Shown: piece by piece, positions 18,978 through 27,671 of the stretch
Position numbering within the stretch: the stretch's first letter is position 1
Layout of the letters: each line of letters starts with the position of its first letter
NCBI RefSeq assembly: GCF_040958695.1
Contig: NZ_CP162599.1
Coordinates: forward strand, 1,646,001 to 1,710,000
DNA from: Ornithinibacillus sp. 4-3
Lineage (GTDB): Bacteria; Bacillota; Bacilli; Bacillales; Amphibacillaceae
Reading direction: 5' to 3'
Length of the DNA stretch: 64,000 bases
Made by a program: the position numbers and the translations under genes
The notes under the pieces: generated by a model
Told to the model about the DNA's origin: nothing
Databases searched by the model: none
Seen by the model: the letters and a program-made list of their open reading frames with translations, nothing else

Positions 18978-19043
18978 GGGAGAAGCTATAGGAAAGAGAA
19001 AACTTTGACTTTATTTGATCCCCTTTCAAAATATAAAACAATA

Positions 19044-19230
19044 TCAAAGCTCTATCTTTCCTCCCGCACTTAGTTTATATTTGCGAGCTTTTTTAATCAA
19101 TAACCATAGCAGGAAGAACAGTCCCAGGTAACCGGATAACGGATACAGTACTGACAGTAATTTTCCATAGCCCACTTGACCTATCAAAAAGATGACAAAC
19201 AGGATTATCAAGACAGCATGCTGATAAATG
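19044..19230 (-). pseudogene. C-terminal remnant of a second ykvI-like membrane protein gene
   Basis: This stretch is clearly similar at base level to the 3' end of the intact gene at 24736-25782 (for example the shared blocks around gaacagtccca and acagtactgacagtaat). Read on the minus strand it gives the last membrane segment and a different polar tail ending at a stop near 19044. Nothing of the rest of the gene survives; it abuts the sqhC remnant. Confidence 0.7.
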
Positions 19231-19686
19231 GGCTATTCAAAACAGAATCCGATTATTACTAAGGTTGCAGAGGGTCTGAAACTTAAAAACCAACACTGGA
19301 AAGCAAGTAGATATGCAGTATACGACGATATTAGGAATACTGCCTTGTTGTAAAAAGCTGGTGTATCCATGTCTGCAGCAGCCATTAAAAAGGCAAATCA
19401 ATATTTACTTAATCGACAACAGATGAAATATGGCGATTGGAGTATCCATAAACCTTGTGGATGGAATTTCTCCAATACCAATAAGTTTAATTCCAATCTG
19501 GATAATACAACTGTTGCGTTAAGGTCTATTCATTCTTTTGCCCGTAAAGATCCCGTCTATCGTCAAGCATGGGATCGTGGGATTCATTGGCCGGTTTCCA
19601 TGCAGAATGATGATGGTAGCTGGCCTGTTTTTGGGAAAAATGTAGATAATACGTTGCTTAATTATAATGTTAATTTTAGACCATAA
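19231..19686 (+). pseudogene. sqhC: Squalene-hopene/sporulenol cyclase remnant
   Basis: In one frame the DNA encodes a central piece of a squalene-hopene cyclase: HWKASRYAVYDDIRNTALL, an in-frame TAA near 19350, then a 105-codon stretch with GDWSIHKPCGWNFS, LDNTTVALRSI, RQAWDRGIHW and MQNDDGSWPVF. These match QW-type repeats of the family. The N-terminal two thirds and the DXDD/C-terminal region are missing and a stop interrupts what is left, so it is dead. In Bacillus subtilis sqhC makes sporulenes in spores. ATG 19369 is an internal codon rather than a start. Confidence 0.75.
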
Positions 19687-19747
19687 GTAAACCGGCCATG
19701 GTAAAAGGCGGTTTACTTAGTAGAATCAGCAGTATAACTTTAAATGA

Positions 19748-20176
19748 TTAAAACTTCCGTTTATGAAAAGGGATACCCTCGCCATCTTCACAATATGATT
19801 TGAGACTATAAAGGAAAATAGCCCAGTTGTAGTTACAGGAGCGATAAAATGGTGTTACTTCTTTCCAGTCCATATGACGCAAAGTGATAAAAGATTTTCC
19901 GTTCTTCTCTTGAATATCAAAGGAAATAATCGTACCAATCCATTCTGGGTCTGAATCTATACACTGCCAAACGACTTTTTTATTAGTGATCAATTCCTCT
20001 ATTTTCATCTTAGTTATATCATTGCTACCAAATCGAAATTCATTAATAAAGCCAACCTGATTATTAACAACGAGTTCATTCGTCCATATTTCTGCTAGTC
20101 CTTTAGCAGTGGTTAGAGTTTCATACACTTTGGACGCTGGTACATGTACAGTTTGCAAGTGCTCAATATTCGCCAT
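19748..20176 (-). CDS. SRPBCC/AHSA1-domain protein
   Basis: 142 residues forming one START-like helix-grip domain: VPASKVYETLTTAKGLAEIWT at the start, central strands with VVWQCIDSDPEWIG, and a C-terminal helix ending FLYSLKSYCEDGEG. This pattern matches the Aha1 C-terminal (AHSA1) family, which binds hydrophobic ligands in a cavity. No enzymatic residues are evident. A second AHSA1-type gene lies at 21192. Ribosome binding site on the minus strand is gaaaggag. Confidence 0.75.
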   Translation of the reverse strand: MANIEHLQTVHVPASKVYETLTTAKGLAEIWTNELVVNNQVGFINEFRFGSNDITKMKIEELITNKKVVWQCIDSDPEWIGTIISFDIQEKNGKSFITLRHMDWKEVTPFYRSCNYNWAIFLYSLKSYCEDGEGIPFHKRKF

Positions 20177-20440
20177 TCCTTACTCCTTTCTAACTGCGAT
20201 AATTTGTGTTTCATGCTTATGATAACATTTGATGGATATAATTGTTTCTTTTGGATTGCTATGTTGCAGCTGCAATTATGTCAAGCGACTCTGGCGAATT
20301 TGGAGAGGAAAAATATTTTATATTTATATATTAAAGGTTTTACTATGATATTATTATTTTGAGATATTAGAGAAAATTACTAGCTAAATCAGCAACAGAA
20401 TAAATGAATTTTTCATAGCGATATAAAGGGAGATGCATAA

Positions 20441-20890
20441 ATGAAAAATATTTTTGATCCATTGCACACAAAAGAAATTTTAGATCGCATTGACAAATTA
20501 AGTCCAAATTCAAGACCCCAATGGGGAAAAATGGATGTTGCTCAAATGTTAGCTCATTGCTCAGCATTCCAAGATATTGCAATGGGAAATTCCGTTCCAA
20601 AGAGGGGTTGGTTGGGCATATTAATAGGACCGTTTGTGAAATCACTTTTTTACAATGACAAGCCACCAGCCCACAATATGTCTACTATCCCAAACATTTT
20701 GATTACAGACGAAAGAGAATTTGAAACAGAAAGAGGAAAACTGAAAGAAAAAATTATAATCTTCCAAAAGAATGGACCGGAGAAGTGTACTACCCATCCC
20801 CACGCTTTTTTTGGCAAACTTACTTCTGAGCAATGGGGGAAAGGCATTTACAAGCATCTTGACCATCATTTAAAACAGTTTGGAGTTTAG
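20441..20890 (+). CDS. DUF1569-type protein
   Basis: 149 residues. The N-terminal segment (LDRIDKLSPNSRPQWGKMDVAQMLAHCSAFQDIAMG) is characteristic of DUF1569, a DinB-like helical family of unknown function with a conserved MLAHC His. The middle is hydrophobic (GILIGPFVKSLFY) and the end has the family-type GKLTSEQWGKGIYKHLDHHLKQFG with conserved His residues that could bind metal. Start ATG with aagggaga eight bases before. Confidence 0.75.
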   Translation: MKNIFDPLHTKEILDRIDKLSPNSRPQWGKMDVAQMLAHCSAFQDIAMGNSVPKRGWLGILIGPFVKSLFYNDKPPAHNMSTIPNILITDEREFETERGKLKEKIIIFQKNGPEKCTTHPHAFFGKLTSEQWGKGIYKHLDHHLKQFGV

Positions 20891-20922
20891 TTAGTATTTA
20901 TTAATATAGTGAGGTGATTATT

Positions 20923-20985
20923 ATGGATGAGTTACTCACGCAAATAAAACATAAACATGGAAGGATAATGGAGGGAAGACAATAA
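20923..20985 (+). CDS. Very short ORF with a good ribosome binding site
   Basis: Twenty codons (MDELLTQIKHKHG...) preceded by gaggtgatt at proper spacing. It may be a true micro-ORF or the start of a gene whose remainder was deleted; 20986-21191 holds nothing else recognisable. Confidence 0.25.
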   Translation: MDELLTQIKHKHGRIMEGRQ

Positions 20986-21191
20986 AACATTCTTACTTTG
21001 TAGAGTTAGATAAATAAATTTTATAATTTCTGTGTTATTTTTTCTCAATTATCTTGGGCACTGCTCCCTTTGTTTTTGTATTCAATGGTAGTTTACTGCA
21101 ATAAATAGTGAGGATTTTTTAGTAAGACGAAAAATAGTGATAGGTATAATAGAAGAAGCAATAAGTAATATGAAAGAGAGTTGAATTTGTT

Positions 21192-21635
21192 ATGGATAAT
21201 CAAATAACTACAAAGTTTATGATACTCAAGTCAGCTAATGAGGTGTTTGAAGCGATAGTAGATCCTGTGAAAATAGGAAATTTTTGGTTCTCATCGAGTT
21301 CTGAAAGATGGGAACAAGGTAAATCCGTTACATTAAGATATGATGAATACGAGGCAGAAGGTGTTATCAACGTACTTGAAATCGAGCTAAACAAGAAGAT
21401 CGTATTTTCGTGGGGTGAAGAATCAGGTGAGGAAACGATCGTTACCATTACATTAAAAGAGCTTGATAAAGAGAGTACACTTATTGAAGTAAACGAATCA
21501 GGCTTTCATAAACATGATCCTGAAATAGTAAACAAAATGCTAGGACAAAAAGAAGGTTGGGTATATATGTTAGCTTGTTTAAAGAGCTATTTGGAACATG
21601 GAGTTAGTGATTTAAGAGCATCATTAATTCATTAG
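21192..21635 (+). CDS. SRPBCC/AHSA1-domain protein
   Basis: 147 residues, single START-like domain: TTKFMILKSANEVFEAIVDPVKIGNFW at the N terminus, beta strands with VTLRYDEYEAEGVINVLEI, the KIVFSWGEE motif, and a C-terminal helix EGWVYMLACLKSYLEHG that matches the AHSA1 pattern. Likely cytoplasmic ligand-binding protein; no partner regulator (often ArsR) is adjacent. Ribosome binding site gaaagagag precedes the ATG. Confidence 0.78.
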   Translation: MDNQITTKFMILKSANEVFEAIVDPVKIGNFWFSSSSERWEQGKSVTLRYDEYEAEGVINVLEIELNKKIVFSWGEESGEETIVTITLKELDKESTLIEVNESGFHKHDPEIVNKMLGQKEGWVYMLACLKSYLEHGVSDLRASLIH

Positions 21636-21689
21636 CCTTAAAAAACTTTTTATTGTCTTGATAAAAAATAACAGTGCTTAAATAAACAT

Positions 21690-21772
21690 TCCCAAACCCG
21701 AAGGTCTTCCCAGTTTAATTCCATCCAACCTATGGATTTCTATGACCAAATTTCGGTAGAAAATCCATAGGA
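21690..21772 (+). repeat. Dispersed intergenic repeat, diverged copy 3
   Basis: Shares aaacccgaaggtcttcc with the core (inverse order relative to copies 1 and 2) and the exit ccaaatttcggtagaaaatcc. It also forms a hairpin from cctatggatttcta and tagaaaatccatagg. From 21773 to 21928 nothing else is seen. Confidence 0.5.
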
Positions 21773-21977
21773 TGTGAGAATTTGGGATGCAAGCGTCAAG
21801 AGAGTTTGCCAAGAAAATCATATTATAAAAATATATCTACGCAAAAAATATGATATTATATTTCAATAAAAGAATTTTCAAATCAACGATATATCAAAAT
21901 TAAATAATAAACAGAGGAGGATTCTCTAATGAGTAACATGATTGTTTATGGCAAACTAAATATGTAGGGAATGGCAG

Positions 21978-22016
21978 TTAATTTGTGTAGGGCCCGGAGG
22001 GCCCTACACAAATTAA
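21978..22016. repeat. Perfect 18-bp hairpin inside the IS21 left end
   Basis: TTAATTTGTGTAGGGCCC and its exact reverse complement flank a GGA loop. It lies upstream of istA, is far more GC-rich than its surroundings and lacks a following T run on the plus strand. A role as a shield against incoming transcription or translation of istA is an inference. Confidence 0.8.
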
Positions 22017-22095
22017 AAAAGCCACTTGTCAACTTCTCAAAATAACTTTAAACTCCTCGTTGGACCAACAACGTTTAACAGGAGGCTATTAGGAG

Positions 22096-23595
22096 ATGTT
22101 AGCAGTGGCACAAATTGATTATATCAGACATGAAGTGAATCAAAAAGGTGGAACTTATTCCAGTGTGGCAAGAAAGATGGAGCTGGATCCTCGTACAGTT
22201 TCTAAGTATGCGAATCAAGAAGAGTTTCCAGTAAAAAAACCACAGAAAAGAAGCTCTAGAGTGATGGATCCAGTGAAGCCTATTTTAGATAAGTGGATTC
22301 GAGAAGACTTAAAAAAGAAAAAGAAGAATCATAGAACTGCCAAAAGAATGTACGAGCAGTTAGTTAAGTTTCATAGCTTCGAAGGTTCTGCACGTACAGT
22401 TCGTGACTATGTTTCAAGAAGGAAGAAAGAGCTAAAAGAATATATAGAAGGAGCTTCATTACCTCTTGAATCCATACCAGGAACAGCACAAGTTGATTTT
22501 GGTACAGCACCCTTCTTATATGAATCAGAGATAATAGACCTACCGTATTTAGTGATGTCATTTCCGTACAGTAATTCATTCCTGTTTCAGGTATTTCCTT
22601 CGGAAAACACTGAGTGTTTACTAGAGGGTCTACAACGTATGTTTCACTATATGGGTGGTGTGCCGACAACGATACGATTCGATAACTTATCCCCCGCTGT
22701 GAAAAAGATAAAAGGTAAGGGTGAACGTGAACTCACTGATACATTTGAACGTTTTGTCTTACACTATGGGTTCAGTTACGAATTTTGTAATCCTGGGAAG
22801 GGGAATGAAAAAGGACACGTTGAAGCAATGGTGAAATATGTTCGAAATAACTTCTTATTACCCGAGTGCACCATAGTGGATCTCGACCAATTTAATGAAA
22901 CACTTTGGCAATGCGCAGAGGAAGACCGAAATCGTCCACACTACTTAAAAGAAACGCTTCAATCAGAGTTATATAAGGAAGACAAAAAGGAATGGCTTAT
23001 CCTTCCTGAGAAGAAGTTTGAATGTGTGCGTTATCAGGAAGTGAAGGCAGATAAATACGGGATTATAAACATCGATAACAAGGAATATTCAACGTCGCCT
23101 AGATTTGCCAAGCAGCGCATAAATATTTGTGTAACCTATAACTCTATTATTGTATTGAACGAAGAACGTCAGGTTATTGTAAAGCATTCTCGTTTATATG
23201 GAGTAAAAAGAAGGTCGATGAACTGGCAACCATATTTACACTTACTATCAAAACGTCCAAAGGCAATTAAATATTCTAGTTTATATGACCAATTTCCCCT
23301 TGAATGGTCCAACTTTTTAAGAGATTGTACAGAAGAAGAGCAGAAAGAAGTTTTACGTCTTTTAGCTACGCTCTTAAAAAATGATGATTTTACTTTATTG
23401 AATGAGGCATTAGAGTTAGCTTCTTCACATGGTCATCCTAGTGCGGATCAAATCAAGCATTGTTTCTATTCTCTACTAAATCAAGGTACATCTTATGAGG
23501 CGATTACTCCTCGTCTTAATGTTCCAACAGTACCTAGCGCAACTCGTGGGCTTTCTCATTACGATGCTTTCTTTCAAGGGGGTACGAGTGAATGA
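22096..23595 (+). CDS. istA: IS21 transposase IstA
   Basis: 499 residues, intact. N-terminal helix-turn-helix (GGTYSSVARKMELDPRTVSKYA), then the rve integrase core: first Asp in GTAQVDFGTAPF near 136, second in TTIRFDNLSPAV near 196, and Glu in GKGNEKGHVEAMVKYVR near 237, followed by the IstA C-terminal Mu-like domain. It cuts and joins the element ends. The stop overlaps the istB start by four bases. Confidence 0.95.
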   Translation: MLAVAQIDYIRHEVNQKGGTYSSVARKMELDPRTVSKYANQEEFPVKKPQKRSSRVMDPVKPILDKWIREDLKKKKKNHRTAKRMYEQLVKFHSFEGSARTVRDYVSRRKKELKEYIEGASLPLESIPGTAQVDFGTAPFLYESEIIDLPYLVMSFPYSNSFLFQVFPSENTECLLEGLQRMFHYMGGVPTTIRFDNLSPAVKKIKGKGERELTDTFERFVLHYGFSYEFCNPGKGNEKGHVEAMVKYVRNNFLLPECTIVDLDQFNETLWQCAEEDRNRPHYLKETLQSELYKEDKKEWLILPEKKFECVRYQEVKADKYGIINIDNKEYSTSPRFAKQRINICVTYNSIIVLNEERQVIVKHSRLYGVKRRSMNWQPYLHLLSKRPKAIKYSSLYDQFPLEWSNFLRDCTEEEQKEVLRLLATLLKNDDFTLLNEALELASSHGHPSADQIKHCFYSLLNQGTSYEAITPRLNVPTVPSATRGLSHYDAFFQGGTSE

Positions 23596-24311
23596 ACGAG
23601 CAAATACAAGCCTACGCAAAGCGACTAAAGTTAAGTTGGATTAGAGAGAATTTTAATCAAATAGAAGCAGAAACAAATGAAGAGTACCTATTAAAGCTTT
23701 TTGAAAAGGAAGTCCAAAATCGAGAAGAAAGAAAAGTTAATTTATTACTAAGTCAAGCTCAGCTACCGAAGACAGGTTCTACTCCTTTCCAATGGGAACA
23801 TATACAAATTCCACAAGGAATTGAACGTACAGCTGTCATTAATGGTGACTTTATTAAGGAGAGGGAAAACCTTATTTTATACGGTGGTGTCGGTACAGGA
23901 AAGACTTATTTGGCAACATTACTATCCTTAAATGCCATACATAGATTTGGCAGCCAGGTAAAGTTCTATACAGTGGCAGGCTTGGTTAATAAACTAATTG
24001 AAGCAAACCAGAAAAACACTCTACCAAAGCTGATGAAACAAATCGAAAAGCTAGACCTTTTAATACTTGATGAGCTCGGCTATATTCCGTTAAACAAAGA
24101 AGGAGCAGAGCTTTTATTTCAAGTGATTTCTATGTGTTATGAAAACCGAAGTATAGTGATTACAACCAATCTTCAATTCGGTCAATGGAATCATGTTTTT
24201 GGCGACCCGATTCTAACAGAAGCTGTCATTGACCGCCTGATTCACCATTCTCATTTACTTGTTTTTAAAGGAGATAGTTTTCGTTATAAAGAGTCTTTAT
24301 TGCATCAATAA
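23592..24311 (+). CDS. istB: IS21 helper ATPase IstB
   Basis: 239 residues, intact AAA+ protein related to DnaC/DnaI. Walker A YGGVGTGKT near 100, Walker B LLILDELGYIP near 153, sensor 1 ITTNLQFGQW near 194, and the C-terminal arginine-bearing DRLIHHSHLLVFKGDSFRYKES. It selects and remodels target DNA for IstA. Overlaps istA by four bases (ATGA), the usual coupling. Confidence 0.95.
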   Translation: MNEQIQAYAKRLKLSWIRENFNQIEAETNEEYLLKLFEKEVQNREERKVNLLLSQAQLPKTGSTPFQWEHIQIPQGIERTAVINGDFIKERENLILYGGVGTGKTYLATLLSLNAIHRFGSQVKFYTVAGLVNKLIEANQKNTLPKLMKQIEKLDLLILDELGYIPLNKEGAELLFQVISMCYENRSIVITTNLQFGQWNHVFGDPILTEAVIDRLIHHSHLLVFKGDSFRYKESLLHQ

Positions 24312-24735
24312 TTTGAAGTGACAAGTGGCATGCATATTTAAATGCCATTTGGTACATTTTTTAATTGCCAAATACAACATGATTGCGTATCTTTTTGGCA
24401 GACTTTTAGGAGCATTTTTACTTTCTTTATTGCTTACTGGAATTTGGAGTCTGATCTACCGTGCGATTAAAAAGAAACCCATGCCTAAATTTTGGTTAAA
24501 GCTCTTTATTATTGCTGTTCTTCTAACAATAATTTCGATGGTAGGAGTAATGAATCAACAGAATATATAAAATATAGATACTCGTTTAATTGATGATGTA
24601 AGCTGAACAATAAAACAGAAGTTTATAAGTATTTTAGACTTTACTCCTAGGTCGTGGTTGCCAATTGAGTTACTCCTGGTAGAACTCAATCCATGATGAT
24701 GAGAATAGAAAGAATGCGTGCCAAGTAAAACTTCT

Positions 24736-25782
24736 TTATTTTTCAGGAACTTTTATAATCAACAAACATAGCAGAAAGAACAGTCCCATGTAACCGAATA
24801 TCGGATATAGTACTGACAGTAATTTCCCATATCCCACTTGGCTGATTAAAAAGATAACAAATAAGATTATCAATACAGCATGTTGATAACGGAGATGGAA
24901 TGCCGACTGCAGCTGACGTGTAATTCCAAAGACATTCCCAACAACCGTATTGAAAATCTCGCCGTAAATAACGATTAAAAACAGGACGTGAATAAGAGTT
25001 CCAAAATGTTGGACGACTTCAGCCATAGGAATTTCATAATGAAATGTGTCCGGAAAGACCGATAATGAAAAATGAATCGATAACAGGATAAAGAATAAAG
25101 TCAGTCCACCCCAAAACCCGCCCCAGCGTAAGATATGTTCATCCTGAATTTCTTTTCCCAACGGTACAAGGACAACCTGTGCTGTCATCAGATTAAATGC
25201 TGCGTACGCAAAAGGGGATCCTGCCCAAGAAAGGTTGTCCGATAACTGAACAGGAAGGAGATTTTTTACCAGCAGATGCGGATGCTCGCCCGCAATAGAA
25301 CTAGCTACAAACAGGACGAAAAGGATCATTAATGGAACAATGTAGGAGTTGATGGCGAATAAGCCGTTTAGCCCTTTCAACACGGTGATGTAAGAGAGAA
25401 TAAGCGTAATGATAATTCCCAATTGAATTGGAAGGCCAAGCTGTTCATGAAAAACAGCGCCCGCCCCTGAAAGCATGACCGAAGTGACACCAATCACGAC
25501 GAAGAAGATAAAAAGATTAACCGCTCTGGCAAAGTTGTGGCCGAAGAGATACTTATTTAATTCCTGATAAGAATAGGCCCCGATTCGAGCGGATATAATC
25601 ATTATTTTAGTTCCAATCAGAATAAAAAATAGTCCGCTGATTGCAATGCCAATGGATCCTAAAGCCCCATAGACACTAAAAAACGTGACAATTTCTTTCC
25701 CTGATGAAAAACCTGCCCCCATAACAGTTCCGACATATGTTGCAGCTAATAGCAATATAGAAATTTTTCGATTCCGCATCAC
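24736..25782 (-). CDS. ykvI: YkvI-family polytopic membrane protein
   Basis: 348 residues with about ten hydrophobic segments spread over the whole length. It opens with ATYVGTVMGAGFSSGKEIVTFF, the glycine-rich first unwound helix typical of LeuT-fold transporters; the protein matches the YkvI family (uncharacterised in Bacillus subtilis). Probably an amino-acid or amine symporter in the cytoplasmic membrane. Start ATG is preceded by gaggtggcg on the minus strand. A remnant of a second copy lies at 19044-19230, so the family was once duplicated here. Confidence 0.8.
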   Translation of the reverse strand: MMRNRKISILLLAATYVGTVMGAGFSSGKEIVTFFSVYGALGSIGIAISGLFFILIGTKIMIISARIGAYSYQELNKYLFGHNFARAVNLFIFFVVIGVTSVMLSGAGAVFHEQLGLPIQLGIIITLILSYITVLKGLNGLFAINSYIVPLMILFVLFVASSIAGEHPHLLVKNLLPVQLSDNLSWAGSPFAYAAFNLMTAQVVLVPLGKEIQDEHILRWGGFWGGLTLFFILLSIHFSLSVFPDTFHYEIPMAEVVQHFGTLIHVLFLIVIYGEIFNTVVGNVFGITRQLQSAFHLRYQHAVLIILFVIFLISQVGYGKLLSVLYPIFGYMGLFFLLCLLIIKVPEK

Positions 25783-26510
25783 GCCACCTCATCATCATTT
25801 CTATGATAATGGAGGCGGGTAAAGACCAGCTTTTCAAATTTTAATCTTAAAAAAGCGAAAAACTTTCCAAACAAAGACGAGGAACAATATATATCAAAAA
25901 TGAATAAGCATGATTTCAATCTAGATGATACAATTACTTTCAGAAAATCAATTGTTGGAGGAACTATAAAAGACATGACCAAAATCTCAGACGGTTTTCT
26001 TCTGCTAAAAATACATTAAAGTTCGACAAACAGATTAAGTCCCAGTAAGTAATTTTAGCTAGTAAGTATGAAGCTGGTATTGGTAAAGTAAATGAAAAAT
26101 ACTGAACTAAGAATTGGCTAAATCTCTCCAAATTGTATTCAAAACGATTTTCCTAACCCATTTTTAATCAAACTTTATTACTACTCTTCAATTTTGTAGG
26201 TTGCAAATAAAGTTGCGTCATTTTCCCCCTTTGGATATTATTATTTAAATGGTGTTTTTATGTCGAACATTTAAAGTCGAGAAGTGGAGCTAAGGTTAAA
26301 AGTTCCAGACGTTTCTTCTTTAGATCAATCAATAAGATGAAAAGGGATAAAAATCAGTAAACAACATGAGTTTTTAGTGAATTTAAGACATAACTACTTT
26401 TATATATCTGAATTTTCCGATGGTATCTTGGACTTTATTAGTGCCTTGAAGGAATTTTGATTTGGACGCTAATATGCACGATATATTAGTAAGAGAAATG
26501 GAAGGTGTGT
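25783..26510. other. Gene-poor gap before the LnrJ-like kinase
   Basis: No convincing gene. A 39-codon plus-strand frame starts at about 25900 (MNKHDFNLDDTITFRK) without a clear ribosome binding site, and a 67-codon minus-strand frame ends at the ykvI start; both look like chance or remnants. Near 26208-26265 lies a diverged copy of the sequence seen at 13206-13262 (GTTGCG ... CCCTTTGGATAT). A TATATT box at 26482-26487 could serve the kinase gene. Confidence 0.5.
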
Positions 26511-27671
26511 ATGTATTTATATTGGATATGGTTCTTGTTTCATGTAGCGACATGGATGTTAGGTTTTGTATATTTCGGAGATAATATTTCAGAAATGACA
26601 TGGAGGCTACTTGGTTTATCGATATTTTTTATTCTATTCTTTATCATGCCTCTAGTTAGACAACATCCAATTATTATTACGTTTTTGCTTTCTATTAGTT
26701 CAGTAATTTCTGTAATTACGTTATTTCCAATGCAGCAGGAAAGTTTTAATCCGTTTTTGTTGCTTATTTTATCTTTATTGATTGGAGAAGCTTACTTTCG
26801 GTTGTCAAACCGTCTGGCCAGTATTGTCGCTGGAGTTTCTGTAATCGGAGTAATAGTTATCCTTTTGAATATAGTTCCTTCAATATCTATCATTAGTTTA
26901 ATTTTGCTTTATCTTATTCTCTTCTTTGCTGCCGTTATCCTTTTTAAACGAACAAAGAATGATAGAGATGATCTTTTTGCCAGATATGATGCGTTGCTTA
27001 GTGAATATCGAAATATAAAAAGACGCCTTGCTTCTGAAGAAGAAACAGCGAGGCAGGAGGAACGTGTACTGATTGGTCATGAAATTCATGATTCTGTTGG
27101 TCACAAGCTGACTGCTCTCCTTATGCAGCTTGAAGTATTTCGGTTACAAGCTTCAGAAAGTGATAAATTGCATGTTGAATCGTTGAAGAAACTTGCAAAC
27201 GAAAGCTTGGAAGAAACACGAAATGCAGTAAAAATGTTGAAAAGCAATGATGTTGGTGGGCTTCCAGGAATCTTACGTTTGATTCGTAAATTGGAAACAG
27301 AAAGTTTTATTCGAATCCATTTTTCAGTGAAGCATGGCGCATTTGCGGCACCACTTACTGGAGAGCAGTCCTTTGTTATCTATCGTTCTGTTCAGGAAGG
27401 ATTGACGAATATTATGAAGCATAGTAATGCTAGAGAGGCAGAAGTTATGTTTGAAACGCCTGGGGGCAGTGTTTTTCGTTTTGAAATTAGTAACCCTGTA
27501 AAAAATGATAATCGATTTCAAGAAGGTTTTGGTCTAGCTTCCATGCGAGAACGGATTGAAAAAGTTGGTGGCGAGCTATATGTGGAGAAAACAGATGGTC
27601 AATTTATTGTTCGAGGTTTATTAAAATTAGCGGAGCTGGGGGAAGTTTATGATTCGAATACTACTAGCTGA
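26511..27671 (+). CDS. lnrJ: LnrJ-like NarL-family sensor histidine kinase
   Basis: 386 residues from ATG 26511 (ggaaggtg five bases upstream). Five to six membrane helices in residues 1-145 with hardly any extracytoplasmic loop (intramembrane-sensing type), a linker, then HisKA_3 with phosphoacceptor His in GHEIHDSVGHKLT near 193, and a HATPase domain (EGLTNIMKHSNA near 300, GFGLASMRERIEKVGG near 343). The stop overlaps the response regulator by 23 bases. The order kinase-regulator-ATPase-permease-permease equals Bacillus subtilis lnrJKLMN, where LnrJ senses linearmycins and other polyenes; orthology is inferred from order and domain types. Confidence 0.82.
   Translation: MYLYWIWFLFHVATWMLGFVYFGDNISEMTWRLLGLSIFFILFFIMPLVRQHPIIITFLLSISSVISVITLFPMQQESFNPFLLLILSLLIGEAYFRLSNRLASIVAGVSVIGVIVILLNIVPSISIISLILLYLILFFAAVILFKRTKNDRDDLFARYDALLSEYRNIKRRLASEEETARQEERVLIGHEIHDSVGHKLTALLMQLEVFRLQASESDKLHVESLKKLANESLEETRNAVKMLKSNDVGGLPGILRLIRKLETESFIRIHFSVKHGAFAAPLTGEQSFVIYRSVQEGLTNIMKHSNAREAEVMFETPGGSVFRFEISNPVKNDNRFQEGFGLASMRERIEKVGGELYVEKTDGQFIVRGLLKLAELGEVYDSNTTS

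Larger units (their letters stand above)
21943..24376 (+). mobile_element. IS21-family insertion sequence, complete
   Basis: 2434 bp beginning TGTTTATGGCAA and ending TTGCCAAATACA, imperfect inverted ends that keep matching inward (AATGGCA near 21969 and TGCCATT near 24342, then GCCACTTGTC at 22021 and its reverse GACAAGTGGC at 24320), the multiple end repeats usual for IS21. The direct repeat ACATGAT (21936-21942 and 24377-24383) is a 7-base target duplication, within the IS21 range. It carries istA and istB, both intact. Confidence 0.9.
21929..24570 (+). pseudogene. Small membrane-protein gene split by IS21
   Basis: A strong ribosome binding site (agaggagg) and ATG at 21929 begin a frame that is cut after codon 5 by the IS21 element. 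Removing the element and one copy of its 7-base duplication joins ATGAGTAACATGAT to TGCGTATCTT at 24384 in frame, restoring a 66-residue protein (MSNMIAYLFGRLLG ... MNQQNI) with two hydrophobic segments. The duplication leaves an ATG at 24379, so the distal 63 codons remain an ORF but without a ribosome binding site. Family not recognised. Confidence 0.8.

Noticed and set aside
20144..20362. 72-codon plus-strand ORF opposite the start of the SRPBCC gene
   Set aside because: No ribosome binding site, Cys/Leu/Phe-rich random composition and overlap with a gene that has good family similarity on the other strand.
25779..25982. 67-codon minus-strand ORF just before ykvI
   Set aside because: It overlaps the ykvI start only because the frame happens to end there; no ribosome binding site and no recognisable family.
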